The notes beneath the pieces are model-generated. The model was not told the DNA's origin and searched no databases. It was given only the letters and a program-made list of their open reading frames with translations. Position numbers and translations under genes: made by a program. 64,000 nt of DNA from Ensifer sesbaniae. Its GTDB lineage: Bacteria; Pseudomonadota; Alphaproteobacteria; Rhizobiales; Rhizobiaceae. The stretch covers positions 2,198,060 to 2,262,059 of the forward strand of contig NZ_JABEKU010000002.1 of assembly GCF_013283665.1 (NCBI RefSeq), given 5' to 3'. Shown in pieces: positions 14,845-23,748 of the stretch. Position 1 is the stretch's first letter. Each line of letters starts with the position of its first letter.

Positions 14845-17079
14845 ATGGTATTCAGCGGCCACAGTATTACCGACATTCTGACCTTCCTTTCAGGTGCAGT
14901 CTTCATGCTTGCGGCAAGTCATAGGCGCGCCGCGCCGCGCCGCAAGGCTGCGCCGGCGAAACATGGGCAGCTGTTGCGTGGGCCGCGGCAGAGGTCACGC
15001 CGTCGCCACAGCGCGGTCACGCCATTGCAGGTGGCCGGCGCATTCCTCTTCGTGCTCACCCTTCTCCGATTTGCATTCGAGTTCCTGCCCGCCAACAGCG
15101 CGTGGAAGACTGCGCGATCCGCGTTCGCCGTCGCCCCATGGCCGGCATGGATGGAGAGCCTCACCGCAAGCGCCGCCTCTCTAAGGGACCAACTGACGGA
15201 ACTGACGGGCGTTGCTTTGGACGAGCCGTTATTTTGGCTGGCCATCGCGGTACTGGGCCTCATGCTGATGGTCGTTCCGCGGCGGCGCAGGCGAAGACGC
15301 GTTTCCGCCAACACGCCCGCAGCCACCCTTTCGGCCACGCAAAGGCGCGTGCCGGGCACGGAGCTTGCAGGCGCCTTGCGTTCCTGCCGCGGCGCACTCG
15401 CAGGTGTCGCGATCTTCAGCGGCGTCAGCAACATCCTGATGCTGAACGGCGCGATCTTCATGCTGCAAGTCTACGACCGCATCCTGCCGAGCCGGAGCGT
15501 GCCAACGCTCATCGGCCTGTCGATACTGGCTGCCGCCCTCTTCCTCGGGCAGGCGACCATAGATTTGCTGCGCGGCCGCATCATGACGCGGATCGGCGCC
15601 GAACTGGACGAATGCGTTTCGGGGCGGGTTTTCTCCGCAATCGCGCGCCTACCACTTCTCGTCGGGCAACAGGGCGAAGGACTGCAGCCTCAGCGCGACC
15701 TCGACAGCATCCGCACCTTCCTTGCCAGCCCGGGTCCCAACGCGCTTTTCGAGCTGCCGTGGCTTCCCTTCTACATCGCGATCATCTGGAGTTTCCACCC
15801 GATCCTCGGGCTGACGGCGATCGGCGGCGCGATCGTATTGGTGGCGTTGACGATCACGACCGAGATGCTGACACGCAAGCCGGCGAGCGCGGCGACATCT
15901 TCGGGAATCCGGCGCAACAACCTGGCGGAAGCCAGCCGCCGCAATGCGGAAGTTCTGGCCGCCATGGGCATGCGACGGCGCCTGCATGAGCAATGGCAGG
16001 AAACGAGCCGCGAACACATCGCCCAGCAGCAGCGCGTCAGTGATGTCGTCGGGGGCCTCGGCAGCCTTTCCAGGGCGTTGCGACTGATGCTTCAATCCGC
16101 GATGCTGGGTGTTGGTGCCTGGCTGGTGATCCATGGTGAGGCAACGGCTGGTGTCATCATCGCCGGCTCGATCCTGGCTGGACGGGCCCTTGCGCCCGTG
16201 GATCTCGCAATCGCTCATTGGCGCAATTTCATTTCTGCGCGCCAAAGCTGGCGCAGGCTGAGCCAGTTGCTTTCACGGCTGCCTGACGAGGTGGGGCCGA
16301 TGGCCCTCCCGACGCCCCGTTCCAGCCTCACCGTCGATCGTGTCGCCGTCAGCGCGCCTGGCACGCAACGGCTGATCGTGCAGGGCATCGAGTTCAATCT
16401 CAGCGCAGGTGTCGGCCTTGGCGTGATCGGCGCCAGCGGTTCGGGCAAGTCAACCTTCGTACGCGCTCTCGTCGGCGCCTGGCGGCCGACGATCGGCCGC
16501 GTAAAGCTCGACGGGGCCGCACTCGATCAATGGCCGCAAGACCAACTTGGACGCTACATCGGCTATCTGCCGCAGGATGTGGAGCTCTTCTCGGGAACGG
16601 TTGCGACCAACATTGCGCGCTTTGAGCCGGTGGCGGATGCCGAGGCGGTTGTTGCCGCGGCACGGGCAGCCGGCGTCCATGACCTGATCGTCAGTCTGCC
16701 CAATGGATACGAGACCCAGATTGGCGAAGGCGGAACCGCACTTTCGGCCGGACAGCGTCAGCGCATAGCGCTCGCCCGAGCCCTCTATCGCGACCCATTT
16801 CTGATCGTGCTCGACGAGCCGAACTCCAACCTCGACGCGGATGGCGAGAGGGCCCTTGGCGAAGCGATCAAAAGGATCAAGGCTCGCGGCGGGATCGTCG
16901 TCATCGTCACGCATCGACCGAACATCCTCGCCGCGGTCGACCTGGTGATGGAAATGAAGGAGGGGCAGATGCAGACGTTGGGCCCGCGAGATCGGGTGCT
17001 TTCGAAGCTCTCCCCGCTGCAGCCGGCCAACAGTGATTTCCTCAGACCCATCGCCATCCACCCCAAACTGCCGAATTGA
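14845..17079 (+). CDS. Type I secretion ABC transporter (PrsD/PrtD-like) with extended N-terminus
   Basis: 744 residues from ATG 14845. The frame is open from 14692, but codon third positions before 14845 look non-coding. The PrtD-type core begins near residue 170 (VAIFSGVSNILMLNGAIFM, LQVYDRILPSRSVPTL). ATPase motifs are GASGSGKST (about 528), LSAGQRQRIALARAL, LIVLDEPNSNLD and VTHRP. Family members are usually near 580 residues; here about 160 extra N-terminal residues contain three membrane segments and two arginine-rich stretches. It pairs with the HlyD-like gene immediately downstream. The likely substrates are the three tandem proteins at 21-31 kb and the RTX glycanase at 60 kb. Confidence 0.9.
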   Translation: MVFSGHSITDILTFLSGAVFMLAASHRRAAPRRKAAPAKHGQLLRGPRQRSRRRHSAVTPLQVAGAFLFVLTLLRFAFEFLPANSAWKTARSAFAVAPWPAWMESLTASAASLRDQLTELTGVALDEPLFWLAIAVLGLMLMVVPRRRRRRRVSANTPAATLSATQRRVPGTELAGALRSCRGALAGVAIFSGVSNILMLNGAIFMLQVYDRILPSRSVPTLIGLSILAAALFLGQATIDLLRGRIMTRIGAELDECVSGRVFSAIARLPLLVGQQGEGLQPQRDLDSIRTFLASPGPNALFELPWLPFYIAIIWSFHPILGLTAIGGAIVLVALTITTEMLTRKPASAATSSGIRRNNLAEASRRNAEVLAAMGMRRRLHEQWQETSREHIAQQQRVSDVVGGLGSLSRALRLMLQSAMLGVGAWLVIHGEATAGVIIAGSILAGRALAPVDLAIAHWRNFISARQSWRRLSQLLSRLPDEVGPMALPTPRSSLTVDRVAVSAPGTQRLIVQGIEFNLSAGVGLGVIGASGSGKSTFVRALVGAWRPTIGRVKLDGAALDQWPQDQLGRYIGYLPQDVELFSGTVATNIARFEPVADAEAVVAAARAAGVHDLIVSLPNGYETQIGEGGTALSAGQRQRIALARALYRDPFLIVLDEPNSNLDADGERALGEAIKRIKARGGIVVIVTHRPNILAAVDLVMEMKEGQMQTLGPRDRVLSKLSPLQPANSDFLRPIAIHPKLPN

Positions 17080-17108
17080 AGGCGGTTAAAACAATCGTCG
17101 CCATTCAA

Positions 17109-18413
17109 ATGAACGGACCACACTCCCACCGACGCTCCATTCGCCGCAACCTCCTGGGTGGGGTCACGGTCATCGCCCTGCTTTTCGGCGTGGTCGGCGG
17201 CTTCGCTGCAACGATGGAGATCTCCGGCGCGATCATCGCTCACGGCGTGGTGGTCGTTGCCTCCAATGGCAAGAAAGTTCAGCACCCGACCGGCGGCATT
17301 GTCAGCAAGATCCTCGTGCGCGACGGTACGCATGTCGAAGCCGGCGATCTTCTCGTGCAGCTCAGCGATGTCGTGCCGCGCGCCAATCTGGCCTTCGTGA
17401 CCAAGAGCCTGGACGAGCTCTATGCCCGAAAATCGCGCCTCGAGGCAGAGCGCGATGGCGGCGAGCAATTGACGATCGCCCCGACACTGGTGGCGCGGAT
17501 GAGTGAGCCGGAGGTTGCAACGCTGGTCACGAGCGAGCGGCGACTGTTCGAAATTCGCCGCATCGAGCGCTCCGGCAACAAAGCGCGGCTTCGCGAGCGC
17601 ATCGAGCAGCTCCAAAAGCAGATCGAGGGCTACTTGGCGCAAGGAAAGGCCAAGAGCAAGGAGATCGAACTGATCAGGGAAGAACTCGAGGGGATTCGCG
17701 ATCTTGTCGCGATGAAGCTCACGCCGCTGTCGAAGCTGACGGCCTATGAGCGCGACGCGACCCGGATCGAGGGCGAGCGGGCGCAGCTGATCGCCAGCAC
17801 TGCGCAGGCGCGGGGCGCGATCGCAGAGGTCCAGCTTCAGATCCTGCAGCTGGACAAGGAGTTTTCGAGCTCGACCGGCAGCGAGCTTCGCGACGTCGAC
17901 GCCAAGATTGCCGAGTTCGAGGAACGACAGGTGACGGCCGCGGATCAACTGTTGCGCATCGAAATCCGTGCGCCCGTCAGCGGCTCCGTCTATCAGTCGA
18001 CTGTGCACACCATCGGTGGCGTGATTGGTGCCGGCGAGCCGATCATGATGATCATACCGGACCAGGATGCCTTGGCGATCGAGGCAAAGGTCGCTCCTCA
18101 GGACATCGACCAGGTCCTTGTCGGCCAAAGCGCCCAGCTGCGGTTCACCGCCTTCAATCAGCGCATCACGCCGGAGTTCCAAGGTGTCGTCTCGATGGTC
18201 GCGGCCGACGTGACGCATGATCAGCGCACGAATGAGAGCTACTACGTCGCGCGGATCGCGCTAAAGCCCGATGGGTCGGAACACATGGGTTCCTTGGCCC
18301 TCCTTCCCGGCATGCCCGCCGAGGTGTTCATCACGATCGGGGACCGGACGATGCTCTCCTATCTGATGAAGCCCTTGTCAGACCAGATGATGCGAGCATT
18401 CCGGGACCAATAG
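17109..18413 (+). CDS. Type I secretion membrane-fusion protein (PrsE/PrtE, HlyD family)
   Basis: A 434-residue HlyD-family adaptor. It has a single N-terminal membrane segment (LLGGVTVIALLFGVVGGFAA), a biotinyl-lipoyl-like half (VQHPTGGIVSKILVRDGTHVEAG), a long helical hairpin (about residues 120-290), and a C-terminal half with VSGSVYQSTVHTIGGVIGAGEPIM. It bridges the ABC transporter and an outer-membrane TolC protein not encoded here. I start at ATG 17109; a TTG at 17076 overlaps the preceding stop and could couple translation. No ribosome site is clear for either. Confidence 0.9.
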   Translation: MNGPHSHRRSIRRNLLGGVTVIALLFGVVGGFAATMEISGAIIAHGVVVVASNGKKVQHPTGGIVSKILVRDGTHVEAGDLLVQLSDVVPRANLAFVTKSLDELYARKSRLEAERDGGEQLTIAPTLVARMSEPEVATLVTSERRLFEIRRIERSGNKARLRERIEQLQKQIEGYLAQGKAKSKEIELIREELEGIRDLVAMKLTPLSKLTAYERDATRIEGERAQLIASTAQARGAIAEVQLQILQLDKEFSSSTGSELRDVDAKIAEFEERQVTAADQLLRIEIRAPVSGSVYQSTVHTIGGVIGAGEPIMMIIPDQDALAIEAKVAPQDIDQVLVGQSAQLRFTAFNQRITPEFQGVVSMVAADVTHDQRTNESYYVARIALKPDGSEHMGSLALLPGMPAEVFITIGDRTMLSYLMKPLSDQMMRAFRDQ

Positions 18414-18475
18414 GCGCAATGCAGGCGGCACCAACGCTGCCGCTCAATCGCTGTCTCCAGCGAAGGAGGATTGCT

Positions 18476-19354
18476 GTGATCGCGGACAAGCTCAGACCCC
18501 CGATATTCCTGATCGGCAACTATCGCTCGGGAACGACAATCACGCAGAAATTGATCGGCCTGCACCCGGACGTGGTGACCTGGTATGAACCGCGCACGCT
18601 CTGGCTCTACGCGGACCCCGGAAGGCAACATGATGTGTTCACCGAACGTGATGCGACGGAAAAGGTCATCCGCTACATTCGCGGACGCTTTCTCGAATTT
18701 CAGGTGAAGAACGGTGGCCGCCAGATCATGGAGAATACCCCGTCGAACGTCCTTCGCGCATCCTATGTGCACGAGATTTTCCCGGAGGCGACCTTCCTCT
18801 TCATCACACGAAATCCGTTCTCCTACATCAGCTCGATGGAGCTGAAATGGCAGAGAACGAAGACGCTGAAGGGCATGAAGAGAACGCTTTCGACCACGCC
18901 GCTGACGCAGCTCCACTACTATGCCGCCGTGCTCATCCGCCAAATGTTCGTCAAGAAAATACTGCGGAGGAAGTACGCGCCGATCTACGGGCCGAAGTAC
19001 GAGGGGATCCACCAGGACCTGAAGGAACAGGACAAGCTGACGGTGATTGCGCGCCAGTGGGCACGTGGCAACCGCCGGGCCAGGGAGGATCTTGCCAAGC
19101 TCGGAGACGGTCGGGTGCTGACATGCCGATACGAGGACCTGATGCAGGATACTGAGACGACCTTGCGCCGCATCTACGACCACTGCGGGCTCGCCTGCAG
19201 CGATGATATCCTTCGTGCCGCCAAGGAGATGGTCGACCCCACCCGCCAGGAGAAGTGGCTTCGCTTCGATCGCGAGGAACTGCGGGCAATCCTTCCGGAG
19301 ATCGAGGAAGAGATGCGCGTGTATGGCTACGAAGTTCCGCCTGCCCTTCAATGA
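18476..19354 (+). CDS. PAPS-dependent sulfotransferase
   Basis: A 292-residue sulfotransferase-fold enzyme. The 5'-phosphosulfate loop is GNYRSGTT near residue 14, and the 3'-phosphate motif is TRNPFSYISS near residue 112. It transfers sulfate from PAPS to an acceptor, here probably the polysaccharide or its lipid-linked repeat. GTG 18476 has AAGGAGG six bases upstream, so I prefer it to the ATG at 18419, which lacks a site. It lies between the secretion genes and the flippase. The donor could be made by the sulfurylase and APS kinase encoded at 35.0-37.8 kb. Confidence 0.85.
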   Translation: MIADKLRPPIFLIGNYRSGTTITQKLIGLHPDVVTWYEPRTLWLYADPGRQHDVFTERDATEKVIRYIRGRFLEFQVKNGGRQIMENTPSNVLRASYVHEIFPEATFLFITRNPFSYISSMELKWQRTKTLKGMKRTLSTTPLTQLHYYAAVLIRQMFVKKILRRKYAPIYGPKYEGIHQDLKEQDKLTVIARQWARGNRRAREDLAKLGDGRVLTCRYEDLMQDTETTLRRIYDHCGLACSDDILRAAKEMVDPTRQEKWLRFDREELRAILPEIEEEMRVYGYEVPPALQ

Positions 19355-19406
19355 GAGAGAGCCACAAGAGCAGCGTGCAGGTTCGTTCGCCCGAGGAGAG
19401 CAAGGC

Positions 19407-20909
19407 GTGAGCAACATTCGACAGGGGCTGGCAAGGCGGAGTGTCGTGGGCATGTTCTGGACGGGCCTGTCCATGGGGGCGCTCGCCGTGGCGGAGGTCA
19501 TCGCGCTCCTCGTGCTCGCGCGGCTTCTTTCTCCCAATGAATTCGGGCTTTATGCCGCGGCCCTCGTCATCATCAAGCTGGCGACCATCTTCGAGAACCT
19601 CGGTGTCGCCCCGGCAATCGTGCAGCGGCCCGAGCTTGATGAACGTCACCTGCGGGTCGGCTTCACCTTGTCGCTGATCCTCAGTCTCGTGATCGCCGGG
19701 CTGGTCTGGTTGACGGCACCCGCAATCGCACATGCCATGCGACTTGCCGATCTGGCACCCATCGTGCGCGCCACCAGCGTCGTCTTCATTTGCCAGGGCG
19801 TCGCGCTGGTGGCGCAGGCCGTCGCGCAGCGAGCGCTGCGTTTCGAATGGCTGGCCGCTGTCGATGCGATATGCTTTGCGGTCGGCTTCGTGATTGCAGG
19901 ACCGATCCTTGCCCTGGCTGGCTTCGGAATTTGGGCGCTCGTCGGTGCGCTGATGACCCAAAACTTTCTGCGCACGATTGTGTTGCTTGTCGGCCAGCCG
20001 CACCCGAAACGCCCTCTGCTGGAGCGGCGCGCAATCAGCGAATTGCTGTATTTCGGTGGCGGGTTCACCATTGCCAGAGTGTGCAACTATCTCGCAACCC
20101 AGGTCGACAAGCTCATCGTGGGCCGCTGGCTTGGAGCGGAAGCGCTCGGTATCTATTCGCTCTCCTCACAGCTCATGACCACGCCGGCGGTCATTATCGG
20201 CCAGATTCTCGACCGTGTCCTGTTTCCAACGATGGCGCTCGTACAACAGGAGCCCGCCCGGCTCGCCCGCGCCTATCGCAGCGCGGTTGCCGCCTGCGCT
20301 CTCGTGGTGCTGCCGGCAAGTCTCGTCGTCGCGATCGCGGCGCCCGAACTCGTCCAGGTTCTCCTCGGTCAAGGATGGGACGCGGTCGTCGCTCCCCTCC
20401 AGATCCTTGCCGTCGGCATGTTGTTTCGCACAAGCTACAAGCTCAGCGACTCCATTTCGCGCGCGACCGGCGTCGTCTATGCAAGGGCGTGGCGGCAGGC
20501 AATCTTCGTGGTCGCAGTGGCGGCAGGCGCTCTTCTTGGACATTTCTGGGGCGTGACGGGTGTGGCGGTCGGCGTTGTCGCGGCCGTCATGACCAATTTC
20601 ATGCTGATGGCGCATCTCAGCCTGCGCGTCACCGGGATCGGCTGGTCCGCGTTCATCGGGGCGCATGTGCCGGCATTTGCGCTGGCGGCCGTGGTTGGCG
20701 CCAGTGCCTGGATCGCGGCGGATCAATTGCGCCAGGTTCACGTGATGCCGCTCGTCCTCCTCTTCAATGTCGCTATTGCCGCCGGCGCGACGGGCCTGGT
20801 GTCGTGCTGGCTGCTGCCGTCACTGTTTCTTGGTCGGGATGGGCAGTCGATGCTTCGCCTGGTCGCCGGGCTGGCGCCCGCTTGGCTGCGACGCAGTCGC
20901 CCGGGTTAG
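19407..20909 (+). CDS. Wzx-type flippase (MOP superfamily)
   Basis: A 500-residue polytopic membrane protein with about 12-14 hydrophobic segments. It begins SNIRQGLARRSVVGMFWTG and contains the typical LARLLSPNEFGLYAAALVI and LATQVDKLIVGRWLGAEALGIY motifs of polysaccharide exporters. It flips the lipid-linked repeat unit to the periplasm for the Wzy-type polymerase at 39.8 kb. The start is GTG 19407 with GGAG nine bases upstream; the ORF opens earlier, inside the sulfotransferase gene, without support. It is the last gene of the tight plus-strand run from 17.1 kb. Confidence 0.9.
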   Translation: MSNIRQGLARRSVVGMFWTGLSMGALAVAEVIALLVLARLLSPNEFGLYAAALVIIKLATIFENLGVAPAIVQRPELDERHLRVGFTLSLILSLVIAGLVWLTAPAIAHAMRLADLAPIVRATSVVFICQGVALVAQAVAQRALRFEWLAAVDAICFAVGFVIAGPILALAGFGIWALVGALMTQNFLRTIVLLVGQPHPKRPLLERRAISELLYFGGGFTIARVCNYLATQVDKLIVGRWLGAEALGIYSLSSQLMTTPAVIIGQILDRVLFPTMALVQQEPARLARAYRSAVAACALVVLPASLVVAIAAPELVQVLLGQGWDAVVAPLQILAVGMLFRTSYKLSDSISRATGVVYARAWRQAIFVVAVAAGALLGHFWGVTGVAVGVVAAVMTNFMLMAHLSLRVTGIGWSAFIGAHVPAFALAAVVGASAWIAADQLRQVHVMPLVLLFNVAIAAGATGLVSCWLLPSLFLGRDGQSMLRLVAGLAPAWLRRSRPG

Positions 20910-21133
20910 GCAGACAATCCTCCATCCGTTCGATGGCATGGCCCGAACGGCGAAACACAAGCGTTCCAAATTCCGTCCCGCGACCTGATCGAGTGACGTC
21001 GTCGTGTCCCAACGGCGACCCTCTTTCGGTCGCGGGTTTCGGCATGACCAGGGGTGCCCGTCCCAGCGAGCACCAAACGATCGCGGACCTGCAAAGGCCG
21101 GCTGAAAGGCCGCCTTGGTAAAGGAGATACGAC

Positions 21134-23518
21134 ATGACTAGTTTGGCTCGGTTTCCCAGTATCAAAGAGCTTTTGGCAGATATCGACCTCGACTACGGCC
21201 TTAAGGGCGGATTGGGTGATGACGGATCGCTGGCACTGACCGGCATCGCCGCTGCAAATGCTGCACTGACACCCCAGAACATTCTGCGCGCGACGGTCTC
21301 CTTCGAGGGGGGCAGCGACTGGGGTCTTTCACCAACGGACCTCGATCCGTGGCGGGAGCCAGGGCAGCGCGAGGATGGCGCCAGCGGCGCCACGGCACCG
21401 GCCGAAACCGGATTGGCGAAAGAGAGTGCAACAAGCCCATCCCCCGCCATGACGACCAGCGACGAGGAGGCGGCCACGACGATGGAGGTGCAGAGCCTTG
21501 CCGCTTCGACGAGCAGCACACCGACAGCGCTCGAAATCCGTGTGTCCGGCGCCGCCAATGACGCCGAGGAAAAGGCTTCAGGGACGATCTCGGGCAACAT
21601 CAACGATCTCGAACTCGGCTTCGACGGTAACACGCGTCAAACGGTCGGGCTGCGCTTCACAGGCATCGACATCCCCAAGGGCGCCGTCATCACCAATGCC
21701 TATATCCAATTCACCACCGATGAAGTAAGCACGGGGGCGGTTTCGCTGCTGATCCGCGGTCAGGACGCGGACGACGCGGCAGCTTTCACAACCGCGAAGT
21801 TCGACGTTTCGTCCCGCCCGATTACGGATGCGTCGGTCGACTGGACACCAGGAGACTGGACAATACGCGGCGAGGCCGGAGCCGACCAACGCACGCCGGA
21901 TCTCAAAGCGATCATCCAGGAAATCATCGATCGCGACGGCTGGGCGGCGCTGAACGACATTGCCTTCCTGATCACGGGCACCGGCAGGCGCACCGCCGAG
22001 TCCTTCGACGGCAACGCCGCCGCAGCCCCGCTCCTCCACCTCGAATATTACGTGCCGCCGCCAAGCGACCCGGTTGCCTTCGACACACCGCCAGATGCCA
22101 ACTCCGGCGCCGACCAGATCGCGGAGCTGGCTGCCGTCGGCGCGGCCGTCGGCATCACCGCTTCAGCCAGTGACCCCGACGCCAACGACACGGTGAGCTA
22201 CAGCATCGACGACGCGCGCTTTGTCATCGACAGCAATGGCGTCATTACACGATCGGGTGTCGGCACCCTGGATTTCGAGACCCAGGCCCAGATCACCCTG
22301 ACAGTGACGGCGACCTCCTCCGACCGAAGCAGGGCCACCCAGACCTTTACCGTCAGCGTTCTCGACAGCCCGGAACCGGTCGCCTTCAACACCCCGGCGG
22401 ATGCCAATACGGCCCCGAACCAGATTGCCCAGGACGCTGGCGCCGGCACCAAGGTCGGCATCACGGCCTCTGCAAGCGATCCTGATGCCGGCTCGACCGT
22501 CACCTATAGCCTCAGCGATGATCGTTTCGTCATCGATGCAGGCGGCATCATCACCCGCTCGGGAACCGGCACGCTCAATGCGCAATCCGAGCCTTCGATT
22601 ACGCTAACGGTCACGGCCACCTCGTCAGACGGCAGCGCGGCCTTGCATGACTATACCGTCAACGTCACGACGGGGACGTCGAGCCCGCCCACTTCGGCAA
22701 CCTTGGTGCACACCGTACTGACCTCTCAGTGGTCGCCGGCGAGCCCGGACCCGTCGGGTATCACTTACATCTCCCATCTCGGCACCCTGATGATTTCCGA
22801 CGGTGAAGTCGATGAGATGTCGATATTCAAGGGAAAGAACCTGTTCGAGATGAGCCTGAACGGTACCTTGGTCAGATCGCTCACCACCACCAGTTTCTCG
22901 GACGAGCCATGTGGTGCTGCTTATAATCCGACCAACCGGCACCTCTATTTCTCAGATGATACCGGCACGAAGAGCGTCTACGAACTCAACCCGGGTTCGG
23001 ACGGGCTTTACAACACCGCCGATGACATCGTGACCTCGTTCAAGACGTCCGCATTCGGAAGTTCCGACCCCGAGGGCCTCACCTACGACACGAAGCGCGG
23101 CGTCCTGTATCTCGCGGACGGCAACGCGAGGATCTACACGATCAACCCGGGCGCGAACGGCAAATTCGACGGAGTGGCCTCCACGGGCGGCGATGACGTG
23201 GTGACGAGCTTTTCGATCGGGACGCTTTCCAACGGGGATCCTTGCGTCGAGTATGACCCCGTTCACGACCTGCTCTATGTCGTCAAGTCGCGCACCCAGG
23301 TCGTGATGATGTCAACGACGGGGCAGCAATTGGGAACGCTCGATATATCGGCGGCCAATGCCCGCAAGGTGGCCGGCCTGGCGCTTGCGCCAAGCAGCGA
23401 CGATGCGAACCAGATGAGTCTCTACATCGTCGACCGAGGTGTCGACAACGACTCCAACCCGAACGAGAACGACGGCAAGCTCTACGAGTTCCGGCTCGAC
23501 CATTGGCTGCTCGCCTGA
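21134..23518 (+). CDS. Large DNRLRE/cadherin-like/beta-propeller protein, probable type I substrate (paralogue 1)
   Basis: A 794-residue protein with no Sec signal peptide. Order: N-terminal leader (residues 1-40) and low-complexity linker; a DNRLRE-like beta-sandwich domain (about 133-307, with FTGIDIPKGAVITNAYIQF); two cadherin-like modules (about 313-412 and 414-513, ITASASDPDA); and a beta-propeller-like region (about 517-794, DPSGITYISHLGTL, GLYNTADDIVTSF). It lies 2.7 kb downstream of the secretion pair, which implies export without Sec. No RTX repeats are seen. The C-terminus (KLYEFRLDHWLL) is shared with paralogue 2 and may be part of the export signal. ATG 21134 has AAAGGAG upstream. 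Role: extracellular adhesion or glycan binding, inferred. Confidence 0.72.
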   Translation: MTSLARFPSIKELLADIDLDYGLKGGLGDDGSLALTGIAAANAALTPQNILRATVSFEGGSDWGLSPTDLDPWREPGQREDGASGATAPAETGLAKESATSPSPAMTTSDEEAATTMEVQSLAASTSSTPTALEIRVSGAANDAEEKASGTISGNINDLELGFDGNTRQTVGLRFTGIDIPKGAVITNAYIQFTTDEVSTGAVSLLIRGQDADDAAAFTTAKFDVSSRPITDASVDWTPGDWTIRGEAGADQRTPDLKAIIQEIIDRDGWAALNDIAFLITGTGRRTAESFDGNAAAAPLLHLEYYVPPPSDPVAFDTPPDANSGADQIAELAAVGAAVGITASASDPDANDTVSYSIDDARFVIDSNGVITRSGVGTLDFETQAQITLTVTATSSDRSRATQTFTVSVLDSPEPVAFNTPADANTAPNQIAQDAGAGTKVGITASASDPDAGSTVTYSLSDDRFVIDAGGIITRSGTGTLNAQSEPSITLTVTATSSDGSAALHDYTVNVTTGTSSPPTSATLVHTVLTSQWSPASPDPSGITYISHLGTLMISDGEVDEMSIFKGKNLFEMSLNGTLVRSLTTTSFSDEPCGAAYNPTNRHLYFSDDTGTKSVYELNPGSDGLYNTADDIVTSFKTSAFGSSDPEGLTYDTKRGVLYLADGNARIYTINPGANGKFDGVASTGGDDVVTSFSIGTLSNGDPCVEYDPVHDLLYVVKSRTQVVMMSTTGQQLGTLDISAANARKVAGLALAPSSDDANQMSLYIVDRGVDNDSNPNENDGKLYEFRLDHWLLA

Positions 23519-23748
23519 TCGGGGGAATCGACCACTCCGCCAAAAAAGCATGTCGCGCAAAACTGCGCAGCGATTTTCGACAAATACATAAGAAATATCA
23601 ATTATTTAAAGTGCAATAAGCGAATCTGAAAGATCGCCGCGCGCTTCAGTGATTTCGTCGCGTGGCACTGGCCGCATGACGAGCGTAGGGGTGGCCGCGT
23701 CCACTGGTTGGCCCCGATTATCCGCAAACCACGGAAAGGAGGTTGGAC

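Noticed and set aside
16785-18218. 477-codon minus-strand frame over the ABC/HlyD genes
   Set aside because: Shadow of two well-supported plus-strand genes, with low-quality histidine/arginine-rich sequence.
19790-21121. 443-codon plus-strand frame within and after the flippase gene
   Set aside because: Frame shadow of the flippase; arginine-rich and without hydrophobic segments or a ribosome site.
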